Shown one piece after another: positions 1 through 12,010 of a DNA stretch of 64,000 bases. Each line of letters begins with the position of its first letter. The stretch's first letter is position 1. Source of the stretch: Rhizophagus clarus (lineage: Eukaryota > Glomeromycota > Glomeromycetes > Glomerales > Glomeraceae). Both the position numbers and the translations under genes were made by a program. The stretch covers positions 682,001-746,000 of the forward strand of contig BLAL01000047.1 in NCBI GenBank assembly GCA_015698045.1. The letters are read 5' to 3'. The notes under the pieces were generated by a model. It was not told where the DNA came from and made no database searches. It saw only the letters and a program-made list of their open reading frames with translations.

Positions 1-895
1 TAATTATCAAATAATACATATTACAGGGTGTAAGTTATATGTTATCTGTATTTCTGTTATTTGTTAATTTAATTAACTAATTTCTTTATTTAAAATTATT
101 TGGTAATATAGGGAGTAAGTTATTTATTTAGTTCTATTATTACATATTTATATAATATTTACATATAATTTAAACTAACGAATTTCTTTATTAAAAAAAT
201 TATTGGGTAATATAGGATGTAAGTTATTTATTTAATTCTATTTTACATATTTATATAATATTTACATATAATTTAAACTAATTAATTTCTTTATTTAAAA
301 AATTATTGGGTAATTTATTTTAGATCGTAAGTTATAAGTTATACATATTTATATAATATTACATATAATTTAAACTAACTAATTTCTTTATTTAAAAATT
401 ATTTGGTAATTTATTTTAGAGGGTAAGTCGTATCTACTATTACATATTTATATAATATTTACATATAATTTAAACTAACTAATTTCTTTATTTAAAAAAT
501 TATTGGGTAATATAGGGAGTAAGTTATTTATTTAATTCTATTATTACACTTTTATATAATATTTACATATATTTAAACTAACTAATTTCTTTATTTAAAA
601 GTTATTTGATAATTCACTTTAGATTCTTGTAAGTTATTATTTATTATATTCATATAATATTTATTTATAATTTAATTAACTGATTTTGGTCGTTATTTAA
701 AAAATACTATCTATTGCTTTAGTCGGTAAGTTATAATATATAGACCACATATTATAAATATATTATCCAAAACTAAAATTTATATTTATTAAATTTCTGA
801 TTAAACTTTAGAGTAAGTCATTCATATTACTTTTTTAATTTTTAATAGTTTTAATATATATTTTAATATGTTTCAATTATTTATATTTTATGTAG
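1..895 (+). repeat. Tandem intron/micro-exon array, copy 1 (3' part)
   Basis: Direct units of about 85-108 bp. Each begins GTAAGT, carries CTAACTAAT or a near relative about 30 bases before its end, and finishes TTTTAG or ATATAG. Between the AG of one unit and the GT of the next lie tiny segments: GGT (27-29), GGA (112-114), GAT (216-218), ATC (324-326), AGG (420-422), GGA (526-528), ATTCTT (623-628), TCG (723-725) and a single A (812). The last AG is at 894-895, directly before the kinase exon. All segments except the last have lengths divisible by three. The window opens inside this array, so its 5' part is missing. The splice signals are seen directly; that the segments are spliced as exons is inference. 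Confidence 0.75.
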
Positions 896-2130
896 GTTTG
901 GAACAAGTGAAAATGCAATTTTGGATAAATTTATTCTTGAAAAAGATTAAAATGGATCCCTTATAATCAATTTGAAAATGTTGAATATTTTGATAAAGGA
1001 GGATTCGGTATTATATACAAGGTCTTTTGGTTAAAAAGTTATACAAAGAAGGAAGTAGTTCTTAAATGTCTCAATAATTTGAATGAAAATAATTTAAATG
1101 AAAATTTAGATAATTTTTTAAATGAAGTATAATTATATATTATTTATTTTTAATTTTTATTATTTTTATTATAAATTATTTATATTAATATATCCAATTT
1201 TAATTTTTTATAGTGGGATTGTCACGAAAAATGTTTAGATTCAATTAGAATTATTGATTTACACGGATTTACGAAAAATCCAGATACTTTGAATTATATG
1301 GTAGTAATGGATTATGCAAATAAAGGAAATTTAAGAGGGATTTTAGCAAAAATAATTGAAAGTAATTGGTATCAAAGATTATTCATGTTACATCAAATTA
1401 TTTCTGGTCTTGAAAGAATACATAAGCGAAATCTTATTCATTGTGATTTTCATGATGGCAATATTTTAAATCATAAAGAGTATGATAAAGATGAAGTTTT
1501 TATTAGTGATTTAGGATTATGTCAACCCATAAAATCTTTTTTGAAATCAGGCGATATTTACGGTGTTATTCCATTTATGGTGCCTGAAGTTTTAAGAGGC
1601 AAACAATATACTCAAGCTAGTGACATATATAGTTTTTCTATGATTATGTGGGAATTTACATCTGGAATTTTCACCATTTAATGATAGAGCACATGATCTT
1701 CAACTCAGTTTAAGTATTTGTAAAGGTGAGCGACCTGACATTATTGAAAATACTCCACAATGTTATGTAGATTTGATGAAAAAAATGTTGGAATGAGGAT
1801 CCATTAAAAAGGCCATCTGCTAAAGAAGTAAGTAATATTACTACAGACTGGATTTTCCGACCTTATTATAAAGAAATTAGTAAAGAATTAAAAAACAATA
1901 TTATGGAATTTATAAACGCACCAATTGGATATAATAATCCTATTACTAAATCTCATCCACAAGCATATTATACAAGTCGTTTACTTGATTTTACTAGTAG
2001 AAAAGTGAATGAAATTCTAGAAAGTGAGTGTTCAAATTATATAATAGTTAATGATGAATCAAGTGAGAAATTGGATGAAACTGTAAAAAGTGAATGTGTA
2101 GATTGTACAGTTTCATTATTTGGTATGTAA
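27..2130 (+). pseudogene. TKL-like protein kinase copy 1, frameshifted
   Basis: Kinase domain of the large Rhizophagus TKL-like family. The exon at 896-1126 encodes the start of the domain (KWIPYNQFENVEY and a glycine loop GGFGIIYK). It is followed by an 87-bp intron (GTATAATT...TATAG) and an exon from 1214 to the stop at 2130. The second exon holds the catalytic loop IHCDFHDGNIL (HCD in place of HRD), the DLG magnesium motif, the VPEVLRG activation-segment end and a C-terminal tail typical of the family. The frame is lost three times: one A too few near 947 (compare 63757-63765), one T too many near 1668, and one A too many near 1780. All three lie in homopolymers, so sequencing error is a real alternative to decay. 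Micro-exons upstream would supply the N-terminus. Signalling role is inferred from the family only. Confidence 0.75.
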
Positions 2131-4079
2131 TATATACAAAAAAAAAAAATAATCTTGCAAATTATTTTATATGAAATTAATTAATTAATTTAATTATTTA
2201 AACATTAAACCTGATAAAAATTAATTCTGATTTATGGTAGAACTTTTTCAATGATATAATTTTTTATTTTATTTTATTAGAATTATTTAAACACTAAGAT
2301 TATACAAGTTTCTTAGTTTGTAATTTAAGTAATTCCTTTTTTTATAGTTATGTATATTTCTTTTTTTATTTGGAATTATTTAACACTTAAGGCTAAAGTA
2401 GTAAAATATTTTACAAAATTCTTAGTTTGTAATTTAAATATTTCCATTATGTTGTAATTTATCTAATTAAATTTTCAAGTTTATTTTATTTCAAAACTAT
2501 ATGTATGTATATCTTTGAATTTAACATGATTTTATTAACTGAAGCAATATAAAAAAAATGAATCAGTTAAAATTTCAAGAATCAAAATCCAATATTGTGC
2601 AATGTTTGTTTTTCTGATTAACCAAGTAAAATAAATCATTAATTATGAAAATTATATAAAAACAATCAATATAATGATAGTATAATGATATAAAATTTGT
2701 ATTTAAGATACAGAAAGCATTCAATTTTTGAGTAATCCTACCATACAATATTTGACCACTTTTTGGGGCAAATAAACCACTCATATCCGCCGATTTTCGG
2801 AATTAACAAAATTAGCCTAAATTAAGGAATTTGATGATAATTAGATAAAAATTAAGTTAAATAAGTTTCACAAAAAGGATCACTCTTGTGCTACATGATC
2901 ATATGACACAAATATCGAGAAATTACTTCAACAAAAGTAGCGTTAAAAAATTTTTTTCTTTCATAAACTCCATATTAAACTCCCCATCAACTTCCCCATC
3001 AAACTTTTCCACCAGTTTTTACATTATGTAAGTTGAGAATTTTGGCAAGTATATTAGTAGTTATTTTACATTAAATATAACTTGGAGCTATTTTTTTATT
3101 TTTTTTTCAATAGTTTATAAAAAAAAATTTATTTAGGCAGCAAAATTATTCAAAAATAATCTTTCAATAAATAAATAATTCTAAGATTAATAACGATGTT
3201 TTAGTGAATTTAAATTATATATTGATTAGTTTATTTAGTTAAAATCTATTTGATATTCGTTATTAATTATTTTTCAATCAATTTTTTTTCGTTAAATCAT
3301 TATTCTGGTGCTTATTCTTACTTTTTTTTTAAATAAACTAATTTTATAATATTTTTATTCCTTTTTTTAGAAATTTCTTCTACTGGTTTCAGGTTAAAGA
3401 GGTAAATTTTTTTTGGAAAAGGTCTTAAAAGTTTTTTTAAGTATTTTTTGGCTTATTTTTTCTTATGTAGGGACGGTTTTGATCGATTTTAATCGGTACT
3501 GCACCACATAATTGATGATCGGCAAATTCCTCAAATTGGCGCATATGTTTTAACCATTATTATGAATTTATTTTTCTAAGTGATTTATGCAGTAAGTTTA
3601 CACAAAATTCAACTGCATACATATTTGTTTATAAATTGGTATCTTCTGAACCTATTGGTACAATTTTTGTAGTGCTTCGTAACTAAAAAAAGTCCAAACT
3701 TTTATCATATAGGCGGATATCACTCATTTCCATATATTATCTGATGTGATATTTAAAAAAATTGTATTATTTGCATGTGATTACCTCGTGATAAACACGT
3801 CAAATAAAATAAATATAACACACCCCCATTAATAATAACGTCTCCTCTTATTTTGACAAGTCTCTTTCCAAAGTTAATCATACTCCAATCCTATTCTTAA
3901 TCTTTAAATTGTTTATATTTTGTGCATACTCTAAAAAGGAAGGCGAAAATATTTTAAAAAGGAAATAAAAAATTTTTAATTGTCAAAGTAATAACTGATA
4001 AGTTTAAATTTAAAATATTTTAGATTATGCTTGTGTCAGAATTTTTAATACAGTATTCTAATAAAATAAACTTTAATAG
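2131..4079. other. AT-rich intergenic region
   Basis: No supported gene. It holds long A and T runs and a minus-strand open stretch (2575-2784) with no recognisable product. The last part, up to the acceptor TTTAATAG at 4072-4079, is likely intronic sequence of the broken gene that follows. Confidence 0.6.
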
Positions 4080-5439
4080 TCTATTATGCCTCAAAGTCCA
4101 TTAAGTGATCACGAAGTTCCAAATAATTTAATACAGCTTCAAGTTCCTATTACTTGTGATTACTTTCAAAAAACTTCAAACGAAGAACTTATTCTAGTTA
4201 ATTATGAAAATACACAACATTCTTTTTTTCATAATTATCCTTCCAACTCATATATTCATGCCGTTAGAGTATTTAGTGGTAAAAATTATTCCCAGTCATA
4301 TAAAATTGTATCACTTGGACAATATCCTACAAAAGTAATTTATACAAGAAAAGAAAAGGGGATAAATTATAAGGTTCCAAATAACTATCAAGTAGAAACA
4401 ATATTAAATGGATTAACAGTTTTATGCAAAACACAGTATCAATTTTCACGTAAAATTGTAGTTAAGTATACTGTTGAATGGACGGATGAAAATGGTTAAA
4501 TAAAATCAAGATATAGTTTATCATCAGCTGGAGCTGCAGGTTCCTTATTTTTAAAGGTAAGTTTGATAATTTATACAATTAAATTACATTACAATAATTA
4601 TTTTAATAATCTTTATTTTTATAGGAAATATGTAATAAACTTAATTCACGAGTTTCAGGTACAATACTTTTTGGTTTGGATATAGGTTTTTTATAACAAA
4701 TCTGTGAAATTATTGCTTCTCAACCACAACAATCTATTATGCCTGCTAATCGTAAATGATATTTCACTGAACTTACATCACAATCACAAAAAAACAAACG
4801 CATTTCAATAGTTGAGAAGGAAATTGCTACACAAACCTTAACAATTCTCAAAGAAAATAATTTCACCTCACCATCTGAAGAAATAATTGCAAGTCTTGAA
4901 ACTATAATTTTTAAAATTAATGGTGAAATAGTAGAATTGAATTTTCATTCTGACAATATAACTGATTTTATACAGTACTTGGATTCAATTATTCGTGCCT
5001 GTGATGAAACATTAATTTCGCGTGATAGTTATCACCGATTAGTTAAAGCTGTTCCAAATTTAATAAGAGAACATGTAATTGAAAAGCATCAAAATGAAAT
5101 TACAAAAACAATGAATATACTTATTCCAATCAAATTATTTAATATTCATAGTATTAATTTTAACGATGTTGATAATGAGAATCAACAAGATATTGATGGA
5201 ATAGAGTTTAATGATAATAATGTAGGTAACAGTGCATATCAATCTATTGTTTCTTTATTAGATATCATAATTCCTATTTTGACAACTTCAATGCCACCTG
5301 TTTTAAAAATTGGAGATAAGATTAATATAAAATTGAGTGGAAATAGGAGAAATGTGGGGAGGAAACAAAAGCATGTAATGCTCACCATGTGTATTCTCAA
5401 TGAAGAAGAGGCTGTTTTGAGTCCAGCTCATCAATACAG

Positions 5440-5885
5440 TGTTGGCGTAGTAATCACGTGACATTGTGGCAAAGTATATAGAGCCGCCTAAGCCAAAGCC
5501 ATCATAGCCTGTTATTTTTGATATTTCCGATTTATTTGATATATCAGTTTTATTTGATTTATCTGATTTATTTGATTTAATTGATTTATTTTATTTATTT
5601 GATTTATTAGTTTTATTTGATATATTAGATTTATTTGTTATATTTTTAAATATATTTTATTTTGTATAAATATCCTGAAATTTCTTTTTAGTTGAAAAAT
5701 ATCAGAGAGTGTAATAACAAAGTTATAATAACAAGTTTATATAATTAATAAATAAACTCTTTTTACCTTATAAACGAACTGTCCCTTTGTGAATAGTGTG
5801 TCTTGTTGATTGGACTTGAGACATATCTATTGCATCCCTGTCTCCAAGTCATAGTTACCTGATCGACGAACTGACCAGAGTAACA
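5440..5885 (+). repeat. 5' LTR
   Basis: Starts TGTTGGCG and ends GAGTAACA, identical in length to the 3' copy. It contains a CACGTG core near its start and a degenerate run of GATTTATTT-like repeats in the U3-like part. A candidate primer-binding site starting TGGTGATTCC lies two bases after the LTR; I cannot name the matching tRNA. Confidence 0.93.
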
Positions 5886-5986
5886 ATTGGTGATTCCTGC
5901 CAGGTATAGCGACGAACTGTCTATACTGGATCTCTCAGACGTACTTGAGAAGAAAAACAATTGCAGACGTACTTGCATCCAATTGA

Positions 5987-8900
5987 ATGCCATATTACGG
6001 TACTAAAAAGAGCCAAAGAAAACATCACAGAAATAAGCACCTTCAGAGAAGAAGACCTGCCTTTGAAAGAGCTCCTTATTGTAATTTTTGTTATACCCCA
6101 TCAGGAGAAATACTTTATAACCAACATCCTACTGGATTCTTTAACTTTTGGAATTGGATTAAAGATAATCATTCTGCTAGAAACTACAACCTTTGCACTG
6201 TTATTACCTTTGCCAAACTAAAAGAAAATATCGCTGAACTGAATACTGCTGCTAACCTTACTACTGAAATTCTAAAAAGCATACTATTTTCCACCCTTAG
6301 CACTCCTATACTAGAATTATTATATTATATACCTGCTCTTTGTGAAGAAACCCAAGGATACTCCTCTGCACCTACTGAATATCAAACCACCAAGCTATAT
6401 AATCTATACTACAACCTACCTCCACCAGAAGCACCTCCTGAAACTATGAATCAAGATCAACTTACTGCAGTTTTAACTACTATTTTTGGTACTAATGGCC
6501 AAAATATTACACAGTTGACCACTGCATTAGGAAATGCTCCACCTCCTCGCGAATTAACCATAGCCAAAGTAGATAACTTTCATGGAAAAGATGACGAGGA
6601 CCCTTATGAATGGTTAGAACGTTTTGAAACAGCTGCTAATACTAATCAGTGGACAGGTAACAGAAGAATAGCTATTGCTGCAGGATACTTGAAGGATGCA
6701 GCCCATGACTGGTTCAGAGCCAATGGTAATGGTCTTACTGTTTGGAATGATAATACAAACCAAAATGCCAGTTTTGTACACCAGTTTGAAGCATATTTCT
6801 CTCCTGAAACTAAGAAAAATCAATGGTACTATGAATTAATGACTATTAGACAAACAGCTGAAGAAAAAGTTGAAGACTACTCTAGAAGATTCAAGAAAGT
6901 CTTAAGAAAAGTGAATGGAACTACTGATCCTCCACCTGTTCCTGCTGCATTACAGGTGCGAATGTATTTGTATGGACTAAACCCTCTGCTGACTCCTTTA
7001 GTATCTACCAACAATCCTACTACTTTAAATGATGCAATCACCCGTGCAAAATTGGTAGAAACTGGATATAATTATGTTCCAACAAAGTCAGTTTCTTTAA
7101 ATGTTCCTGTTGCTGTGAAAGAAAATGCTCCCTTACCAATCACTCCTGTTGCTGGATCTTCCACTAGCAAGAATGACCCAGATGTAGATGCATTAACTCA
7201 ACAACTCCAACAATTGACTCTTAATTATGCAACCTTATCATCAGCATTGCTAGCTCAAAATAATAGTAACAATAATAGCAAGCCTAGAAATTTTAGAGCG
7301 ACTACAGAAAAGGCTAGAGATAAAACTAAACTAACCTGTTTCAAATGTGGGAAAGTAGGACATATCTCCAGAGAGTGCAGAAGTAATAGAAATAACAACT
7401 CAGGAAATAATAATAATAATAATAATAGAAAACTTTTCACCAGACCTGTTAATTTCCTGGATGAAGAATATGTTGAAGAAGAAGAATACTACTCCTATGA
7501 TGAGGAAGAGGAGGATGAGGCTGAATATGAAGTATATGTAAATACTCGTTCAGAATCTGGAAAAGAAAGACAACTAAGAAAAAGAGTGAGAACAGGAGAT
7601 GAAATGGATGAAGGAGGAGAGGAATATATCATTCCAGTTGTTCCTTCAGCAGAAACTACCCCATCCACCATTAAAGCTCAAAAGATCAAAAGAAAATTTA
7701 AAATGAGACCCGCACCTATTGAAAATGTGACTGAATTTGACATTGCCCAATACATTAAAGACCTTCCTTGTGGCTTAACTATTGGACAAGCCTCATCTCA
7801 AATTCCAAAATATAGAAGTGCCATGCTCAAAAGTGTGAAGAGAACTAGAGAGACCAATTTTATCTCCTCAGCCAATGATGCTCCTACTACTGCTGCCAGA
7901 TGCCAATTGAGAGTAGATGGAGAACCTATTTCAGCCGTCATTGATAGTGGTGCTGCCACTAGTATCATCACCAAAAAGCTCATGAAACGACTTGGATATT
8001 CTATAAATGGGCCTTCCAACTTAGTAATTGTAACTGCCAATGGTACTAAAGTTAGGTCCTTAGGAGAAGTAAAAGATTTTCCTATAGAAGTAAAATCTCA
8101 TCTCATCAACCTCAACATTCAAGTGTTAGATTCTACAGATGAAGTCTTTATTCTTGGAAATGATTGGCTTAAAAAGGTCAAAGCCAATTTGGATTGGGAA
8201 GAAGGTACACTGACTATCTTGTGGAGAAAGAAACGAATTACTGTTCCTATGCAATGCACTAGAGGACGACCTGCTGAGTCCTATGATGAAGAGGAAACTG
8301 ATAGTGAAGAATATGAAGAGGAAGAAATAGAGGAGTCCCCTCTTTATCTTTCAGATTTATCTGATGATTTTTCTGATATATCCGACCTAGAATTTAACCC
8401 TTGGACTAATCATACCCCATATGAAGAATCTGAGGAAAAGATAGAAGAAAGTGAGGATGAAAATCCAGCCATTTATTTAGCCGTCACTGCCACCCAAGAA
8501 GAGCCTCATAAACTTAACCTTGGACCTTTGGATGTGCACCAGCAACAATTATTCAACAATTTGCTTACATCCTTCAGAGATATTTGTGCCAAAAGTCAGA
8601 CTGAGATTGGTAGAACAAATCTCATAAAACACAAAATTTATATTGGAGATGCACGACCCATTTCCCAAGCACCCTACAGAATTAATCCTAAAAATAAAGA
8701 ATTTCTAAAGGAAGAAATTGTAAAAATGGAAGAAAATGGAATCATTAGAAAATCATGTAGCCCCTGGGCTTCACCTGTTGTAATTGTGGACAAGAAAGGA
8801 GGAGATAAGCGAATCTGCATTGATTATAGAAAACTAAATGCTATTACAAAAGCAGATGCCTACCCACTCCCTAGAATTGACGACCTGTTGGAAAGTTTTG

Positions 8901-10675
8901 GACAAGCCAAATGGTTCACTACCTTGGATCTTGCCAGTGGTTATTGGCAAGTAGCTATGGACGAAGCTGATATAAAAAAGACTGCCTTTGTAACTCCCTT
9001 TGGATTGTATGAATTCCTAGTCATGCCTTTTGGGTTAAGCTATGCTCCTGGTACATTTCAAAGACTAATGAATAGAGTGCTACAAGAATTTTTGAATGAC
9101 TTTGTAGCCGTGTATTTGGATGATGTAATCATCTACACCAAAGGAACCTTTGAGCAACACATGGACCATATAGCTCAAGTTTTTCAAGCGCTCAGAAATT
9201 CCAACCTAAAAATAAAATTAAAGAAATGCTATTTTGCATTACCTAATATACACTTCCTAGGACATGTAGTAGGAAGAGATGGAATCAAACCAGACCCAGA
9301 AAAGATTGACAAAGTCAAGAATTACCCAATACCAACAAACCCAACTCAATTAAGAGCTGCTCTTGGATTATTCTCCTATTATAGGAAATTTATTAAGGAT
9401 TTCTCCCGAATTGCAAGACCAATGCTCACTTTGTTAAAGAAAGATGCTCCTTTCAACTGGGAGGAAAAGCAACAGCAAGCCTTTGACAGACTAAAGGAGA
9501 TGCTAATTAAAGCCCCTGTACTAAGTTATCCAGATTTCGACAAACCTTTCATTATCTATACTGACGCCTCTGGAATTGGATTAGGTGCTGTATTATTTCA
9601 AATAAAAGAAGATGGTAAAGAACATGTAATTGCCTATGCAAGCAGAAGCCTTAATCCAGCAGAAAAGAACTACTCTGTAACAGACCAAGAGTGTTTGGCT
9701 GTAGTATGGGCCATAAAACATTTTCAACACTACTTAGGATTAAGACCATTCACCATCATTACTGACCACTCTGCCCTCAAATGGTTAAAGACTTCCAAGA
9801 TGCCAAAAGGAAGAAGAGCCCGCTGGGTAATGGAATTACAGCAGTATGACTTTGAGATCAGACACAGACCAGGAAAACTTAATGCCAATGCTGATGCATT
9901 ATCTAGAACTCCTGAAGAAACATTCTGTTTTTTAATTGAATTAGAAACATATCCTGGACCTACCAAGCATACTTCATCTGCTCCAATAACTTTAACCCCT
10001 ATAGAAGAGGAAGATTATGAAGCAGATTCTGAAGAAGACATCACTACCAAACCAGTAGCAGAAATATACGAAATTATTTATCCTCAACCATGTGAAAACT
10101 GTGAAGAAATTCAATGTATATGTTGGGGAAATGATAATAGCACTTTAGGATCAGACTATGAAAGAGATTGGCAAGAATACTACCAGCAAATACACGACCA
10201 AGAAGATCATCCAAACTATCAGGAAGAATGGCTAGAAGAAGGCCAAGATATTTTAATCTTGAATGATGATATAGAAGGAGTCCAAACTCCTGCATATTAT
10301 TTTTCAAAAGAAGAATTACAGGAATTATTCCAAGAGTTTATTCAAATAAAGCAAGTGATTGCTGGTCAACCTATCAATAGAGAAGGAAGTAGATGCACCT
10401 TTGAATGTGACATAGAAAATCATCATATTCATACTTATTGTACAATGTGCAAAAAGAACCTCCCATATGGAACTATCCTTCATGATTGCATTATTGGATT
10501 TACTTTAGGGAAAATACGACCTGATATGAAGCCAGAATTTTTGGTAAACCAACCTTGGTGGGAAGGAGTAAAACAAACCAACCTTGTTCATTATTTAAAA
10601 TGTTTCTTACGACTTTCCTATGGATTACCCCCTTACACCATCTCTACTGAGCCATTTGTAGCTTCCTTAGATTAA
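5987..10675 (+). CDS. Ty3/gypsy gag-pol polyprotein (gag, protease, RT, RNase H)
   Basis: One open frame of 1562 codons. Gag-like capsid sequence occupies roughly residues 150-400, followed by a CCHC zinc knuckle (CFKCGKVGHISREC, near residue 450), an aspartic protease with DSGAATS (near residue 650), reverse transcriptase with YLDD (near residue 1045), and RNase H with TDASG (near residue 1190) and DALSR. After RNase H comes a long acidic Cys/His-containing tail (CENCEEIQCICW, then HIHTYCTMCKK) of unknown role. The real start may be a later Met such as MNQDQLTAV at 6447. Integrase is not in this frame but lies separately downstream, which is unusual for the family and may involve splicing or a separate message. 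Confidence 0.9.
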   Translation: MPYYGTKKSQRKHHRNKHLQRRRPAFERAPYCNFCYTPSGEILYNQHPTGFFNFWNWIKDNHSARNYNLCTVITFAKLKENIAELNTAANLTTEILKSILFSTLSTPILELLYYIPALCEETQGYSSAPTEYQTTKLYNLYYNLPPPEAPPETMNQDQLTAVLTTIFGTNGQNITQLTTALGNAPPPRELTIAKVDNFHGKDDEDPYEWLERFETAANTNQWTGNRRIAIAAGYLKDAAHDWFRANGNGLTVWNDNTNQNASFVHQFEAYFSPETKKNQWYYELMTIRQTAEEKVEDYSRRFKKVLRKVNGTTDPPPVPAALQVRMYLYGLNPLLTPLVSTNNPTTLNDAITRAKLVETGYNYVPTKSVSLNVPVAVKENAPLPITPVAGSSTSKNDPDVDALTQQLQQLTLNYATLSSALLAQNNSNNNSKPRNFRATTEKARDKTKLTCFKCGKVGHISRECRSNRNNNSGNNNNNNNRKLFTRPVNFLDEEYVEEEEYYSYDEEEEDEAEYEVYVNTRSESGKERQLRKRVRTGDEMDEGGEEYIIPVVPSAETTPSTIKAQKIKRKFKMRPAPIENVTEFDIAQYIKDLPCGLTIGQASSQIPKYRSAMLKSVKRTRETNFISSANDAPTTAARCQLRVDGEPISAVIDSGAATSIITKKLMKRLGYSINGPSNLVIVTANGTKVRSLGEVKDFPIEVKSHLINLNIQVLDSTDEVFILGNDWLKKVKANLDWEEGTLTILWRKKRITVPMQCTRGRPAESYDEEETDSEEYEEEEIEESPLYLSDLSDDFSDISDLEFNPWTNHTPYEESEEKIEESEDENPAIYLAVTATQEEPHKLNLGPLDVHQQQLFNNLLTSFRDICAKSQTEIGRTNLIKHKIYIGDARPISQAPYRINPKNKEFLKEEIVKMEENGIIRKSCSPWASPVVIVDKKGGDKRICIDYRKLNAITKADAYPLPRIDDLLESFGQAKWFTTLDLASGYWQVAMDEADIKKTAFVTPFGLYEFLVMPFGLSYAPGTFQRLMNRVLQEFLNDFVAVYLDDVIIYTKGTFEQHMDHIAQVFQALRNSNLKIKLKKCYFALPNIHFLGHVVGRDGIKPDPEKIDKVKNYPIPTNPTQLRAALGLFSYYRKFIKDFSRIARPMLTLLKKDAPFNWEEKQQQAFDRLKEMLIKAPVLSYPDFDKPFIIYTDASGIGLGAVLFQIKEDGKEHVIAYASRSLNPAEKNYSVTDQECLAVVWAIKHFQHYLGLRPFTIITDHSALKWLKTSKMPKGRRARWVMELQQYDFEIRHRPGKLNANADALSRTPEETFCFLIELETYPGPTKHTSSAPITLTPIEEEDYEADSEEDITTKPVAEIYEIIYPQPCENCEEIQCICWGNDNSTLGSDYERDWQEYYQQIHDQEDHPNYQEEWLEEGQDILILNDDIEGVQTPAYYFSKEELQELFQEFIQIKQVIAGQPINREGSRCTFECDIENHHIHTYCTMCKKNLPYGTILHDCIIGFTLGKIRPDMKPEFLVNQPWWEGVKQTNLVHYLKCFLRLSYGLPPYTISTEPFVASLD

Positions 10676-10776
10676 ATCCTTAACAAATAACAAATTTATT
10701 AAAAGGTGAAAGCGAAAAGTGCCTGCATTGTGACAGACAGCCTAATATTTTATTTTATTTAAGTAATTTTATAACA

Positions 10777-11937
10777 ATGGATACAACCCAGTATAATAGA
10801 ATTTTTCAATATTTAACTACTCAACAACTACCATCAGATTTAAATACTCAACAACTTATCAAACAATTCAAAAACTTTTGTACTCCTTTTATTATTAAAA
10901 ACAACTATTTATATAGAAAAGACAAACAGAAAGAAGGAAATTTATTAAGAGTGATTAGAGTACATGAAATGGAACCAGTTCTTTACATGGTACATAATGA
11001 TCCTACTTCTGGACACTTTGGAACTGAAATTATGTTCAACAAAATTCGTACTAGATATTACTGGCCTCAGATGTATGAAAATATTAGAGAATATGTTAAA
11101 AATTGTGACTCATGTCAAAGAAGAGGAAAACCTCAAACTCATCAATTATTACATCCAATACCTGTACATTCACCTTTTTATCAAATAGGAATAGATTTTG
11201 TAGGACCTTTACCAAAGACTTCTAATGGAAATAAATATATTATAGTTGCTATGGATTACCTGACTAAATGGCCTGAAGCAAAAGCAGTACCTAGAGCTAC
11301 AGCAGAAGAAACTGAGAAATTCATATATGAAGACATTATATGCCAACATGGATGTCCACAGAAAATACTGACAGATCGAGGAACTCATTTTAATAATCAA
11401 ATTATTGATCGTTTAACCAAAAGATTTGAAATTAAGCATTTATTATCAACACCATACCATCCCTAAACCAATGGACTAGTAGAAAGATTTAACAGAACTT
11501 TATGTGAATCTTTAGCTAAATTAGTCAAACAAGTAGAACAGTGGGATCAGTTTATTCAACCAGTTTTATTTGCTTATCGTACAAGTAAACAATCCACAAC
11601 CAAAATATCTCCTTTTTATTTAACATATAGTCGTGAAGCAAAGTTGCCAATTGATGATCTTACCCAAAATGAAGAACAATTATCCGATAGGATCAACAAA
11701 TTAGTTAATGAGTTACCACATGATAGAGAATCTACCCGACAAAGGATAGATCAGCAACAAGCCAAACAGAAATTACATCATGATCAGCAAATTAAACGTC
11801 ATAAATCTTTTCAAATAGGAGATAAAGTTTTATTGTATAAGGCTGAAAAAGCGAAACAATGGTCTGGAAAATTAGATGAAAAATGGAAGGGACCTATTAT
11901 ATTCATGCGGTTTTACAAAATGAAAGCTATAAAATAA
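10777..11937 (+). pseudogene. Ty3/gypsy integrase region, broken
   Basis: Encodes the integrase N-terminal HHCC zinc-binding module (GHFGTEIMFNKIRTRYYWP ... NCDSCQRRG) and the catalytic core (IGIDFVGPL and LTDRGTHFNN, with the later VERFNRTL region), followed by a basic C-terminal part. The region is broken in a small number of places and is read here as a fossil. It is separated from gag-pol by about 100 bp. Confidence 0.85.
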
Positions 11938-12010
11938 GGGATATGCAAGGAAAAGTCCTAAAAGCTCCTTTCAATGGAAGTTTACTAAAACCTTACTACG
12001 ATCAGAAAGA

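Noticed and set aside
5763-5993. Minus-strand 76-codon ORF over the 5' LTR end
   Set aside because: Shadow of LTR and leader sequence; no coding support.
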